Source of the DNA: Chrysomallon squamiferum
Lineage: Eukaryota > Mollusca > Gastropoda > Neomphalida > Peltospiridae
Assembly (NCBI GenBank): GCA_012295275.1
Contig: CM022665.1
Coordinates: forward strand, 603,373-648,372
Reading direction: 5' to 3'
Length of the DNA stretch: 45,000 bases
Shown: in pieces, positions 9,795-20,321 of the stretch
How the letters are laid out: each line of letters opens with the position of its first letter
How positions within the stretch are numbered: the first letter of the stretch is position 1
Notes under the pieces: model-generated
The model's database searches: none
Seen by the model: the letters and a program-made list of their open reading frames with translations, nothing else
What the model was told of the DNA's origin: nothing
Program-made: the position numbers and the translations under genes

Positions 9795-9860
9795 TCTAGG
9801 ACACAAGTTTTCAAACTTCTTTCTAACTGCACCCCTCTCCAAATATTACGGCACAGCAGT
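9795..9860 (+). mobile_element. Possible hAT-like terminal remnant
   Basis: The segment AAGTTTTCAAACTTCTTTC, followed by ACTGCACCCCTCTCCAAAT, resembles by memory the widespread terminus of non-autonomous hAT-type elements (a TTCTCAAACTT word, then a run of CCCC). No second terminus or 8-bp target duplication was found, so this is only a suggestion. Confidence 0.2.
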
Positions 9861-10257
9861 TTCATCATGGTTAGTTAATACGTAAGCAAAATGTGCCCAA
9901 TGCTTTAACAGGATGAAATATAATGCAAAATTATAATTTCTGAAAGAAAAAAGATGAAAAAAAAAATGTTCGGTAACTTTTTTAGGGTCAAGCGAGTATG
10001 ATTATTATTCTGATGATGTTTTTATCTTTTGATTCCGCCATTACTGAATTAACACAGGGGTACGCACCCTGCTATTTGATACACTCGGTTCCAGGGTTTA
10101 ACTACTCGTGACTAATTACAGAGGTGATACTTAAAAATACTGCAATTAAATAATGTAACTTTTTAACGTTTAAAAATGTATCTGCTAACAAATCGATTAT
10201 GATATATATTTACTGACGTCATTCGTTTCCCAGGGAGATTTAATGTCTGGGAGATAA
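9861..10257. other. Unassigned stretch
   Basis: Mixed composition with no supportable feature. The passage around 10040-10120 is more complex than its flanks. Confidence 0.35.
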
Positions 10258-10480
10258 CAACAACAACAAAACAACAACAACAACAATAATAATAGCTCTA
10301 GCTGTAGTAGTTGTAGTAGTATCGACAGTATTACAGATATCATATTTAAAAAATATTACAATTTGTCTTTTATGAACTTTATTATTATTATTATTATATT
10401 ATTATTATTATTATTATGATGATGATTATTATTATTAGTGTTGTTATTGTTGTTATTATTATTAATTAATTAATTAATAG
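10258..10480. repeat. Triplet and TTAA microsatellite cluster
   Basis: (AAC)n at 10258-10292, (ATT)n with GAT variants at 10380-10437, and (TTAA)n at about 10463-10480, separated by short unique DNA. Confidence 0.85.
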
Positions 10481-10499
10481 TAACCAATAATAATTCCAC

Positions 10500-10862
10500 T
10501 CCAATACTTCTGTTCTCGGTTTTCTTTATAAATACTTTTTTTTTTTTTTTTGTTTATTATATTTTTTCATTCTTTCGTTTAATATATTTTTTATTTTTAT
10601 TTTTTTTTTTTTTTAATATAAAAAGTTACATTACCATTTCCTGTTTTATATATTTTTTGTGTTTTATGTTTTAATAATTTTTTTTTTTTTTTTTTTAGTT
10701 CGAGTTGATAGTGAAAAAAAATGGCTTTTTTTTTTAATGTCACTCAGAATCTTCATGCATTTTTGATCAGTGCACCATCACGAGATACGATTTTTTATTT
10801 TATTTTTTTATTTTTATTTTTTATTTTTTATTTTTTTATTTTTTTTTTTTTTTTTTTTTTGT
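10500..10862. repeat. T-rich low-complexity tract
   Basis: Repeated T runs interrupted by single A residues, ending in about T22 (10839-10860). Confidence 0.85.
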
Positions 10863-10904
10863 TTAATAAAATATTTCCATTTTCAGTTTTGATAAACTAG
10901 ATTT

Positions 10905-11420
10905 ATTCTAGTCGTATTTCTCAGCTTACTCGTCAGCGGTGACAACAAACATGCAGATGAATGCTGTTTACAAAACGAGTTTGACGTGTTTATCAAACTA
11001 TTCAAACCGGTGGCGAACGTCGCCTCAAAAAAACATTAGAACTTTTTAAAAATAATAGAGTTACTCTCCATGGCTGCGGAAACGAACCACTGTAATTGGA
11101 GAAGACGAAATACAGACAAATAACCGTTCAATCAGCGAATGGCGTTGTGGTACATCTTCCCTAACGCGGAGTTTTTCAACCAGGAACATCTTACAGATGA
11201 ACCAGTTGTTTGTCGATGAAGTTCGGTCAAAATAATCAGCTTGTGACAGGATTTCGCGTTTCGTGAGAAGTTCACTCCCCTTAATTATGATGATCATCAA
11301 AAGAACACGACTGCTTTCCAACAAATTGGTAGGAAGAAGTCACTACGGGGACATTATGTTCAATTATCCCCTGCATCGTTCGCCAGTTAACCGCAATAAA
11401 AATTTGAATATTATTTTCTA
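10905..11420. promoter_or_regulatory. Candidate regulatory island
   Basis: About 500 bp of mixed sequence with a short inverted element GGCGAACGTCGCC near 11011-11023. A - strand frame at 11061-11324 (87 codons) is not low-complexity but starts with TTG, lacks splice partners and is not recognisable. I treat it as probably accidental. Confidence 0.35.
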
Positions 11421-11611
11421 GAATTTATAGTTGGTAAACGGACCCGCTGATTTTATTAATTTCAGCGAGAATGAAAGCTGAAATGACGAAACACATGCTA
11501 AAAATTATATACAATAAGATTTCCTACGTCATCTGAAATACAGGCTACAAAATAATCGCTTAAAATATTCTCTTAACTGTCTAAGAGTGACTTTTAATTT
11601 GTCCACTTGTT

Positions 11612-11613
11612 CG

Positions 11614-11645
<32 letters not shown>

Positions 11646-11662
11646 CGTGCGTGCGTGTGTGT
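11612..11662. repeat. (GT)n microsatellite with GC interruptions
   Basis: GT units with several CGTG interruptions at both ends. Confidence 0.95.
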
Positions 11663-12360
11663 TACTTTCTTTTATAATTTAATAATTTGGTATTTGTAAT
11701 TAGAAATCTTTTAGTTTCGTAGGAAATGAAATTATTTGCGATATAGTTCTACATCATGAAAATATGCGATGACAAAACCATATTTATTTTCTGTCCTCTG
11801 TTAGACATTTCAGTATTTACTTGATATTGATTATGGAAATAAAGCTACAATCTATTCATTTACAATGGATGATTGCTTTGTAAATATGCTGAAACTGATT
11901 TAGATAGAATCTCGCTTTCCTACAAGTTCAACGATAAAGAGATTAAACGTAATATTTTACTTATTCTGAAGTTATGATATTTGTAATTAGCTGATTAGCT
12001 CGGACAGATTGCAAGGTTTAACCTACAAACGATATTTTATACAAATTGGGGAATATTACTAATTAATTAAAAAAAAATTCATTAATCTGTATTAATATTT
12101 TTACTTAGGTTCTAGAAATAAAATGTTATATTTCCAATACAAAAATTTGAAACTGTAGGCTTAGAAAAATAAATAAAAACTGTTGTCAAAATATTTATTT
12201 CTATAAAAGATAAATCAAAATTAGAAATAATTAATATTTAACTTTAAATTAATAATTAAGCAGGTTTTATTGTTTGATGATTTTTTTTATTGTTCATTAT
12301 CTTTTTAATTTTTAATTTCAATTATTTTAAACGTTTCTTCTTCCTCTTCTTCATCTTTTT
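11663..12360. other. AT-rich stretch, no gene
   Basis: Long A/T-rich segment with no open frame, repeat array or motif cluster that I can support. Confidence 0.5.
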
Positions 12361-12421
12361 ATTTTTATTATTATTATTATTGTTGTTGTTGTTGTTGTTA
12401 TTGTAGCTACTGTTGTTGTTT
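12361..12421. repeat. (ATT)n/(GTT)n triplet tract
   Basis: ATT units switch to GTT units, interrupted by TAGCTACT. The next 200 bp are AT-rich without features. Confidence 0.85.
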
Positions 12422-12619
12422 ACCATTTTAATATTTTAACTATTATTTAATGACATTTTGTTTTAAATGTTTTCAACATCCTTATGTCATTTTTGTTGAA
12501 ACAAAATATTGACCGTTCCCACTATTGTTTTCGTATGTGTGTTTGTTTTAAAGGGAAACTTAGTAAAATAATAAAATGTTGAACATTATCTGATATATAA
12601 ATGGCAATGTTTGTTTTGT

Positions 12620-12960
12620 GATAAATACACTGGCGCACAGCAAGCCACAGAGCGGTTTCGCAGATAACAATATATTACTGAACTAAATGCTAACTGCATC
12701 TCTTGGTGCACGTGTGACATTCAGTGAAGATTAAAAACAGCACCATGTTCATCCCAAGTCATCATTAATCAATGGCGAATAACTTAGCAAATTAGAGGAA
12801 ATAAATGACAGCCATACGGGTCCAGTTCTCCTGGGATTTGTTCGAATGTGTTTCACACGATTTATAAACTGTATATCTGAGTGACATTTAACCTTTCTCG
12901 CTAGGTTTCAGAACAGTTCCATCGATCATTTAAATGGAGCTATTTCAGATTCATATTTTT
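12620..12960. promoter_or_regulatory. Strong candidate regulatory island (Hox/TALE-like)
   Basis: Repeat-free block with CATTAATCAATGG at 12763-12775, in which ATTAATCA resembles a Hox-PBX composite, and ATAAATGACAG at 12801-12811, in which TGACAG is the MEIS/TGIF core next to an ATAAA Hox-like half. A CACGTG lies near 12711-12716. The assignments are motif matches only. Nothing coding is visible. Confidence 0.45.
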
Positions 12961-13439
12961 CAATATTTATATTGAAATGATTTGGAACATTCCTGAAAGT
13001 ACGTTTTATGACATTTTTTTTCTGTATGACCCTTGTGCACTGAAATTAAGTACGAATTTACAGTCCGACACATTATGAAACGTATATCATCATTAACAGT
13101 ATGAGATGAGTTCTTTAAAAGCATGTATTTGCCAGTGATATGGCTGCCTTGTTAAAAACTCAAATTTAGTGACGTTATATATAAGAAACACAGCAGTTCA
13201 GCTGAACGATGTAGAATAGTCTCCTTGGAGTGCTGCAATATGTTTCAATCTCCGGATAAAAATGTATGATTTTATTTGAAGATAATTAAATAATTTTAAA
13301 TAAGGAAATTGGGATGATGGCTATGATAACTAATCTTCCAATTCTCTAGAAATAACTAGAAGTATTAGTTATGAGAAATGAAGGCAAACTGAAAATGATT
13401 TTAAAAAAGTGGGTGGGTGGGAATAAATCTTTATTTTTA
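12961..13439. other. Moderately complex stretch, no gene
   Basis: Contains GTGGGTGGGTGGG at about 13409-13421 (three G3 runs, one short of a classical quadruplex). No coding signal. Confidence 0.35.
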
Positions 13440-14070
13440 AGAGGATCGATAGGCCACTCTATCTCTGTAATAAGCTATATATCAGGCAGGCAATGCCTGC
13501 AGGCCTAATTTGTAACTGCGGCCCTGGTGGCGTGGTAAATTAGAGAACGATAAAAGATAGCAATTCCCAAACCTCGAAGGACAGTTCGTCCGTTACAGAG
13601 CATCATTGGAGATGAATGTAATATTTCATCTTTAATAATTCGCTAACTTCTGTCTGTGCCCTTTGTCTCTTCCTTTTGCACATTTGTCATTGACGGTGAC
13701 TGTGCGCGGTAGACCTAATCAAGACCATCGCCTCTTGGGTGCGACTCCTGGTCCAGCCAGAAGGCTGTTATGGAAGCATGTATCTGCGGAAAACAGGATA
13801 ACCAATAAAAAATCAGGATGCGCGTTACTGGTTTTTTTCCACCATAATTGTATACCATAGACAGAGTGGCAGTCGTGTTATGAATTCATGTCTCCATGTT
13901 ATCCTCAGTGTGCCTACGTCGCACTTTAGATGCATGATTTGAGAGAGATTTTGATTGTAATTAACGAAAGCGTCAGTGACTGAGAATGTCTGAATTACAC
14001 GAGCGCGATAATAAACATCTTGTTTCCTCTTAATGCAATCAACAAAGATGCCAACCTTTAATATACATAC
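13440..14070. promoter_or_regulatory. Large candidate regulatory island
   Basis: About 630 bp of high-complexity sequence, among the least A/T-rich in the window. It carries overlapping palindromes at 13487-13504, a TAATCAAGACC word near 13717, and TGTAATTAACG around 13958. A 65-codon frame at 13663-13860 is unremarkable. No splice pair was found. Confidence 0.4.
13487..13504. other. Overlapping palindromes, AP-2-like
   Basis: CAGGCAATGCCTG (13487-13499, six-base arms around one base) overlaps GCCTGCAGGC (13495-13504, fully palindromic, matching the GCC-N4-GGC form of an AP-2 site). Confidence 0.6.
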
Positions 14071-14083
14071 CTATATACATATG

Positions 14084-14111
14084 AACATACATACATACAT
14101 ACATACATACA
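14084..14111. repeat. (CATA)n microsatellite
   Basis: About seven CATA units. Confidence 0.95.
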
Positions 14112-14505
14112 ATTTGTTTTCTTTCCCTTCCTTTCTTTCTTAAACAATATAGTAGTCGTGACGTCATCGCGTTGATTGCAGATAGAATAATAGCTTTATT
14201 CTGATGTTGTCAGAAACAAATATAGTTATATCACTTCCTCGAAAGACATTAAAAATAAATAAATACATGTTCAGAGCTATTTACATAAACTATAATTTTC
14301 CGATTTTCTTTTGAGACAGCACTTAAACAGAGAATATTATACGAATGTATAAATCTATCTAAACAAAAACTGAGGGATGTATGTACAGGTTCATGCTTAC
14401 TGAAAGAAAATTAATAACTTTTATTACATAAAAATATGTAATTTTATATTAATTTTATTTAAGGGAGAACTGTTGTTGTTGTTTTTTTCTCTTTTGTGCG
14501 GATTA
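14112..14505. other. AT-rich stretch, no gene
   Basis: No supportable feature. Confidence 0.45.
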
Positions 14506-14601
14506 TAAATAAAATAAAATAAAATGAAATGAAATAAAATAAAATAAAATGAAATAAAATAAAATAAAATAAAATAAAATAAAATAAAATAAAATAAAAT
14601 A
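14506..14601. repeat. (AAAAT)n pentanucleotide array
   Basis: About 19 pentamer units, with several AAATG variants confined to the first half and a homogeneous second half. This suggests expansion from the right end. Confidence 0.95.
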
Positions 14602-15099
14602 TGAAGTTAAAACATATTAATAAAACTAACATAACTGACTATATACAGGTAGAAAAAACTGTATAATGTTTTCTAAAAGATCTGTATTCTGAAAGTTTTT
14701 TTTGTTTTCTGTATTTTTTTTCCCCATTAATTCATATACTTTTTGTGTTGATTGCGCATTTATCGATACATTTGTAAAAAAAATATATTTGCTATGTAGC
14801 AGTACATTCTATTTTAACGAAGACGTTAGAAAATCAACTGTTATGACACGGAAAAATAATACAAGACACTTTAGTGTTAATAGCTCTTCCAGGAAAGCTA
14901 TTAAGTCACGACTACAGAATAAAAATAAACGGTACTCTTTTGATGTTTTTTTTTTTTGTTGTTGTTTTTTTTACCAAAAAATTCCCCTTATTAAATAATT
15001 TTTATAGACTGTTCTTTCATATAACTACCCAACTTTTAACACTAAGAAAAAACCATATTTCATCAAATGAGAAATACTGAAACAAACCAAAACATTAAT
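14602..15099. other. AT-rich stretch, no gene
   Basis: Frames of up to 98 codons (14702-14998) are driven by T-rich sequence. None is recognisable. Confidence 0.45.
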
Positions 15100-15330
15100 A
15101 TGCAAACGCCAAATTGGTGCCCTGCAGATCCTCACGAGTAAAAGAGGTTTTGGAACTTTTGGTCCTTTTCCAGTAACATCTACGTCACTTGTTTTGTCAT
15201 TAGAAAATGACAGAAGGCGTAAAACTACAACACCTCGCGAAATAATTTGAGCAATTTGATTGGTTATCGATTAGTCGTAAATCGGCCAACGAAGGATTAT
15301 AGAAGAACGCCTGATGAATACTAATGTTTG
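15100..15330. promoter_or_regulatory. Candidate regulatory island with inverted TGACA sites
   Basis: Mixed block with an octamer-like ATATGCAAA near 15098-15106, an inverted pair TGTCATT (15195-15201) and AATGACA (15206-15212) forming two opposed MEIS-like TGACA cores, and ATTTGATTGG words near 15254-15263. Confidence 0.35.
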
Positions 15331-16079
15331 CCATTTCTCTCAAGTCGTGTTTCACTCTTTCGTTTTATCAGACAAACAGACGCAGGCTAAACCTATGTAC
15401 ATAACAATGAATGTAACAAAAATACTACAGAATATTATGTATTTTGTTATTATTGTTGTTCTCTGTGTTAATATTTACTCAAAAATACAAGTGATACTGT
15501 AAAGAAATAAAATCTGAAACAAATTATTATAAAACTATTGGCATTCTGATTATTAAGAACAAATGTTTTATTTAGAATTTTATACATAGGCTTTGATAGA
15601 TGAATTTCAGTTTCCAATAAACAGTCAAATGTCTTCCTTATACCATAGTAATTCCAGTGGGTTTTTATCTAAATAATATTACACCGAATCATTCGATATA
15701 TACAGTAATATTGATAAATTACAAAAGGTTGATGACATTATTTAGTTATATTAGTATGTTGAAAACAAAATAGTCACTTTATATCATTTTATTTATTATA
15801 AAATTTATTCCAAAGGAAACAAAAGTTTAGAAATTTTATTTAATTATTTATTCATATCCAGTATCATCTACTTTAAAATCATCTGGCCTTTTCGCTTCGC
15901 ATACCTAAAACAGTATACATATTTTATACATTTTAGTCACTAAATAAAAGTAAATAGAAAAAATACCCTGAATTTATTTTTAGATACATTTTACTTAAAA
16001 TACAAAGCTAACTGTTGATACAGGACTATAACCTATCTCTGTTATGAAACAGAAGTAAACCCTAATTAATAATTTCATT
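15331..16079. other. AT-rich stretch, no gene
   Basis: About 750 bp of A/T-rich sequence. A 62-codon frame at 15314-15502 is unrecognisable. Confidence 0.5.
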
Positions 16080-16320
16080 TTATTTAGGAAGCCAATTCTT
16101 GGGAACAGTCATTAATGTTCGAAAGATAAAATCACGTGTAACGAAATTACTATAAACTTTTATTGCTGGATAACCTCTGAGATTAGCAGTGGCTCTCGGT
16201 TTAAACAATGCGTAGATTGGACTTACTCTGTTGCCACACTGACCAGACACGATACACATGTTTATTATTTGTGTACAGTGAGACTTGTGTGTAGTTTTCA
16301 CAATACATTTTCGGCAAAAA
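16080..16320. other. Complex block with a - strand frame
   Basis: A - strand ATG frame of 73 codons (16301 to 16080) has non-repetitive amino-acid composition and ends with a stop. It contains an internal donor-like GTAAGT and shows no signal peptide, domain or family resemblance. It could be a relic or chance. TCACGTGTAA near 16131 is an E-box. Confidence 0.25.
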
Positions 16321-16329
16321 CTGATACTT

Positions 16330-16560
16330 TTTTTTTATTATTTCAATAACTCGGACCATCTTGCTCATGATATCCAATTATTTACACATGGGTGGTTAAT
16401 CATACGTGAGATTCGTGGAATCCATTTTATTGCCTCAAGGCGTCATTGTGCCTAATTGATATGCTAGTTTCCTAACACCAAACTACACCCGATTTAATCA
16501 GGCTTGTGTGCTTCCTTTGTCCCCGAGAGACCTTACGAGCTAATCATTGAAACACGTGAC
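16330..16560. promoter_or_regulatory. Strong candidate regulatory island (homeodomain cluster)
   Basis: Within 165 bp there are five homeodomain or E-box cores: TTAATCA (16396-16402), TAATTGAT (16453-16460), GATTTAATCA (16491-16500), TAATCATTGA (16541-16550) and CACGTG (16553-16558). The sequence is free of simple repeats and has no long frame. Confidence 0.45.
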
Positions 16561-16660
16561 ATGAAATATTTTTCTTTTACTTTATAATATTTATGTACGT
16601 ACTATTTTTTTTTTATTAATTAATAAAATTTAAATAATGGTAAAACAAATAAATACTAAT

Positions 16661-16662
16661 AC

Positions 16663-16724
<62 letters not shown>
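16661..16724. repeat. (AAT)n microsatellite
   Basis: About 21 uninterrupted AAT units. The polyasparagine frame over it is an artefact. Confidence 0.97.
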
Positions 16725-17002
16725 GCAAAAGTATGTTATTGTTTATATTTAATTTAAGTGAAATAGTATCTTGTGAATATTTTGTAAGAAAGGCATTTTT
16801 GGTAATTATATATAGTTATTTTAATTCGTCGCAAAAAGAGAAAAGCAGCATTATCTCAACAAAGAAGCGCGGATTACTGTAAATTAACATAAGTGTTTGC
16901 TGTGACTTATTAGTAATCCCTTGAATAAAGACATAGTACTAATAAAGACATGTGAAAACATACAACATTGCAAGAAGATTGTATATCTTAGTAGCAAAAA
17001 GT

Positions 17003-17108
17003 TTTATTTATTTTTTTATTTTTATTTTATTTTATTTTATTTTATTTTATATTATTTATTTTTATTTATTTATTTATTTATTTTTTTATTTATCTATTTA
17101 ATTATTTA
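17003..17108. repeat. (ATTTT)n/(ATTT)n tract
   Basis: Pentamers grading into tetramers. The Phe/Tyr/Leu frame here is repeat-encoded. Confidence 0.9.
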
Positions 17109-17241
17109 TTGACAATGACATTCATTTTGACAAATGAATAGACTGATGTATAGTTAGTGACAAGGAAATACAAATTTCCTTTTAGAAAGATTCGCTTCAG
17201 TTTGACAGTAAGTTATTTGTTCACACAGCCTGTCTAAGTCA

Positions 17242-17242
<1 letters not shown>

Positions 17243-17281
<39 letters not shown>

Positions 17282-17283
17282 AT
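17243..17283. repeat. (AAAT)n microsatellite
   Basis: About ten AAAT units. 17284-17504 is AT-rich without features. Confidence 0.95.
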
Positions 17284-17504
17284 GGAGTAAAATAAATCTT
17301 TAAAAAAAAAGGAAAGAAAGAGTATTACGGTTAAGCCAATACAAAAAATTAAGTCTGTAGTTTTTGTAATATTTTCGCTAATTCGCTTTGGTTTAATTTT
17401 TATTTATTATTATTTTTTTTTTTTTTCAAGGAAATAAAAATAATAATAAATACGAAAAGTTTTCGTTAATCTAATTTTAAGTTCATTTGTAATATTTTGT
17501 TCAG

Positions 17505-17945
17505 TGCTTGGTGCGAGGGACTCGATAATACGTCTGGAATAATAATCGAACAAAACCCACAAATCGTATCACCTGGTCGATGCTGTGAAAAGAAAAAAAA
17601 AAGCATTTCATCGTTAAGATCCATTATGTAGACAGTGAGCAAACAACACTCTAACCAAATATTACGCCAAGGATTTGTTCAGAAACCTATCGGATTTCAA
17701 TCTCATTTTAAAACTGACAGGCATTTATCGTTTTAAGTCTAACACTAGCTGTGGTTACCAGAGTGGGAGGGCCCAAGCAAAAAGAGCACAACAAAGATGG
17801 TGTTACAAGGGTTAATTGAAACAAAACTTTAAAAAGCTCCCTTTTTCGGCCTGCCTATTCTCATATTGAAAAAGTGAGGAGTAGTGCAGCTGCAAAACCT
17901 CTATGTTATTGCTTTGCCTAAATTTAAAATAAAGGTCTAGGGTTA
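17505..17945. promoter_or_regulatory. Strong candidate regulatory island (RUNX/SOX-like)
   Basis: Mixed-composition block with a RUNX-like TGTGGTTA (17750-17757), a SOX/TCF-like ACAAAGATGG (17791-17800), GGGTTAATTGAAAC (17809-17822) and an AAAAAG/CTTTTT stem near 17832-17847. It lies 340 bp upstream of the putative exon. Confidence 0.45.
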
Positions 17946-17999
17946 CAGAAATATTTTATCTTTTAAAAAATATAATTTTTATAAGATACATAGTTAAAT

Positions 18000-18148
18000 A
18001 TTACTGATACTGATATAATGTGCGCCTGCTTACATATAAGCAATCGCCCCCAGCGCAAATGTGAAGAAATAATCAGAGGAAAAGATAAGAAAGAAAAATT
18101 ACTGACAGTGGAAACTGTCACTCTCAGCTGAAACCATGGCAACTATGT
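18000..18148. promoter_or_regulatory. Candidate regulatory segment with RFX-like half X-box
   Basis: Contains a six-base stem GACAGT-GGAA-ACTGTC and, at 18134-18143, CCATGGCAAC, the strong half of an RFX X-box. The left half (GAAA) is weak, so a full X-box is not supported. Confidence 0.3.
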
Positions 18149-18284
18149 TTGTCTTTTGTTTATTTTTTAATTCTTTTTATATATATATATATATCGTTCA
18201 CGTACAGATTCAGTATAGCACAGCCTTCATATCAGATTTGTGCTAGTTTTATTTATATTTATATATTATTCATTTCTTCACCAG

Positions 18285-18390
18285 GTATACAGAAGAAAAT
18301 GACTCGAGTTACAGCATGCAACAGTTCTTGGAACGGAAGAGATGTGTTCTGCAGATTTATAGCGAAAATGTTGGATGTTCATCATATCAG
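18285..18390 (+). CDS. Putative internal coding exon, unknown gene
   Basis: I see a 106-bp segment with an acceptor (TTCATTTCTTCACCAG|G, AG at 18283-18284) and a consensus donor (ATCAG|GTATGT, GT at 18391). The frame from 18286 is open for 35 codons and reads like real protein: it starts YTEENDSSYS, continues MQQFLERKRCVLQIY and ends with two cysteines near NVGCSSYQ. Codon use is mixed, unlike the repeat-driven frames elsewhere. One leading base makes the upstream intron split a codon after its second base, and the exon ends on a codon boundary. A second frame is also open (IQKKMTRVTA start), so the reading frame is not certain. I do not recognise the family. No partner exon can be proven. 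It may instead be a noncoding-RNA exon, or chance. Confidence 0.4.
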
Positions 18391-18393
18391 GTA

Positions 18394-18670
18394 TGTTTTC
18401 AGAATTAAATCTTTAAAAGTAGTATGAATAATGAACTTACTTCTCTTTTATTATTATTATTTATTAATTAATTATTTACTTTAATTTAATTAATTTTTTA
18501 TTTTATTTATTTATTTATTTTATTTTTATTTTTATTTTTTATTTTTTTGGAGGAGGAGGATGAATGACTTAAAATTCTTTTTGTAAACTCTGTGTTGAAA
18601 TATTTTTTGTATAATAAAATTACAGATAATGATTTTTTCAAAATGTCGCAAAACGTTCAATAAAGACAAT
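18394..18670. other. AT/T-rich stretch, no gene
   Basis: Dominated by TTTA and T runs (18450-18550). No further exon signal after the putative donor. Confidence 0.5.
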
Positions 18671-18673
18671 ACA

Positions 18674-18742
18674 TTAATAACAACAATAATAATAATAACA
18701 ACTGCAACCACCACCACCACCACAACAACAACAACAATACTG

Positions 18743-18816
<74 letters not shown>
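18674..18816. repeat. Compound (AAC/AAT)n-(CCA)n-(AAC)n-(AAT)n array
   Basis: Triplet array with internal motif switches: AAT/AAC, a CCA block (about 18708-18722), AAC, then about 25 AAT units. All three frames on both strands translate to homopolymeric strings, so the long frames here are spurious. Confidence 0.97.
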
Positions 18817-18864
18817 TTTCTATACAGAAAGTACAGCTATACGTCTGAGTAAGTTTTAATCTAT

Positions 18865-18890
18865 AAAAAAAAAAAAAAAAAAAAAAAAAA
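18865..18890. repeat. Poly(A) run of 26
   Basis: A26 about 50 bp after the triplet array. No retroelement body is recognised. Confidence 0.95.
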
Positions 18891-19215
18891 TCTTTCACTT
18901 TGTCCATCTGTCCTAAAGTGACCTGGAGATACCTGACACCTTATCTGAGAAAATTCACTACAATTATCATTTCCTTGCTTTGACTTTAAAAACCACATAG
19001 AGTCAGAAGATCACATGTTTGATAGATAGTCGTCTTTTGACATGTCCGGCAGTGGCTGGACAACAATAATGAGAGAGGAGGTATAGCAACAGAAATTAGC
19101 TTCCTGGAAACTCATACGCTTATTCTTTTGTCAACGAATGATTTTGTTGACAGTTTCCGGTACAGCTGAAGAGGCTGGGTAAATTTTAGTGATCACCGTT
19201 CAAAACTCGTTAATA
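18891..19215. promoter_or_regulatory. Candidate regulatory island
   Basis: Mixed block with tandem AGGTCA/CAGGT-like words on the - strand (about 18919-18940) and an inverted pair TGTCAAC/GTTGACA 11 bases apart near 19129-19153. Repeat-free, with no long frame. Confidence 0.35.
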
Positions 19216-19249
19216 ATACTAAGAACTATCATGTCAAACGTTTCAGAAG

Positions 19250-19435
19250 ATATTTATCTATTTATTTATTTACTTATTTATTTATTTTTTAATTTTTTGA
19301 TTTGTTTGTGTTTTCTTTGTTTATTTGAACATAGTAAAGATATTTACAATTAATTTTGAATTTTTTTTTATTTATTTATTTCATATTCTTTTTTCTTTTT
19401 TTTTCTTTTTATGTTTGACATAATTTCCTTTTTTT
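19250..19435. repeat. T-rich (ATTT)n low-complexity tract
   Basis: Interrupted ATTT units and T runs. Confidence 0.85.
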
Positions 19436-19439
19436 TCAG

Positions 19440-19905
19440 CATTCAGATTGATTAATATTTCTACAAAGTATCTTCTCAAGTATGATGTCATTAGTGACGA
19501 TTAAAATGCCATTTATATAATTTTTTTTACGTCAGTTATTTGCTGGCTTTCCACTCCACCGCTGTTTGCAGAGTCAATCAGGGTGACCGATGACTGGTCT
19601 TCCGTTGTAAGAACAATAGCGGAGCATTCAGCATCACGTCCAGTCTAGCCCAGTCCATGCTAGTGAATTTACACACCTAATTTGAACACCTCAGTGAGTA
19701 CTTGGCATTTATGGACAGGGCAAAAGCAACAGACTTGGAGACGTGTTCAGTTCACTTACTTCTGTTTGTCCTAGGTGATGCCTTTTGCTTCAAACACGGC
19801 CAACTTTCAATTGTCCTATTCACGGATAATTGGTTGTATTTTTTAATAGCATTGCGTCGTGGTTATCAATGGCAGTTATTCCCCCATGCATGCGTCTTGC
19901 TTTAT
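19440..19905. promoter_or_regulatory. Large candidate regulatory island (T-box-like pair)
   Basis: About 460 bp, repeat-free. Two direct ACACCT half-sites (19673-19678 and 19686-19691) resemble T-box AGGTGT sites, and GGATAATTGG (about 19824-19833) is homeodomain-like. A 93-codon frame (19702-19983) runs out into AT-rich sequence and is unrecognisable. Confidence 0.4.
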
Positions 19906-20163
19906 AATATATACAAAAAATACCCCAAAAAAAAAATCACAGTTAATATGCTTGATAAATTAATATTTTCTAAACTACTTTAAGCTCTGTAAGCCATGTT
20001 TTTAAATCGCAGAATTTTTAACAAGAATTTATATATATAATTTAAAATAGCTAATTATATTAAAACAATGGATTTTAACAACAAGAATGATGACGCGAAT
20101 GAATAATTTGTTTGCCTTATTTTACTATTAGTTACCAGAATGGAAAATAACTGTATAATTCCA
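19906..20163. other. AT-rich stretch, no gene
   Basis: Nothing supportable. Confidence 0.5.
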
Positions 20164-20288
20164 CCGTTTATACATACATACATAGATACATAGATACATA
20201 CATGCATACATACATACATACATACATCTATACATCAGTATAACTATATATCTATATCTATCTATTTATCTATCCGTCTGTTTGTCTG

Positions 20289-20321
<33 letters not shown>

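Noticed and set aside
13409-13421. G-quadruplex at GTGGGTGGGTGGG
   Set aside because: Only three G3 runs, with no fourth nearby.
16080-16301. 73-codon - strand protein
   Set aside because: No family resemblance, an internal donor-like GTAAGT, and no upstream acceptor or promoter evidence. Left as a note in the feature.
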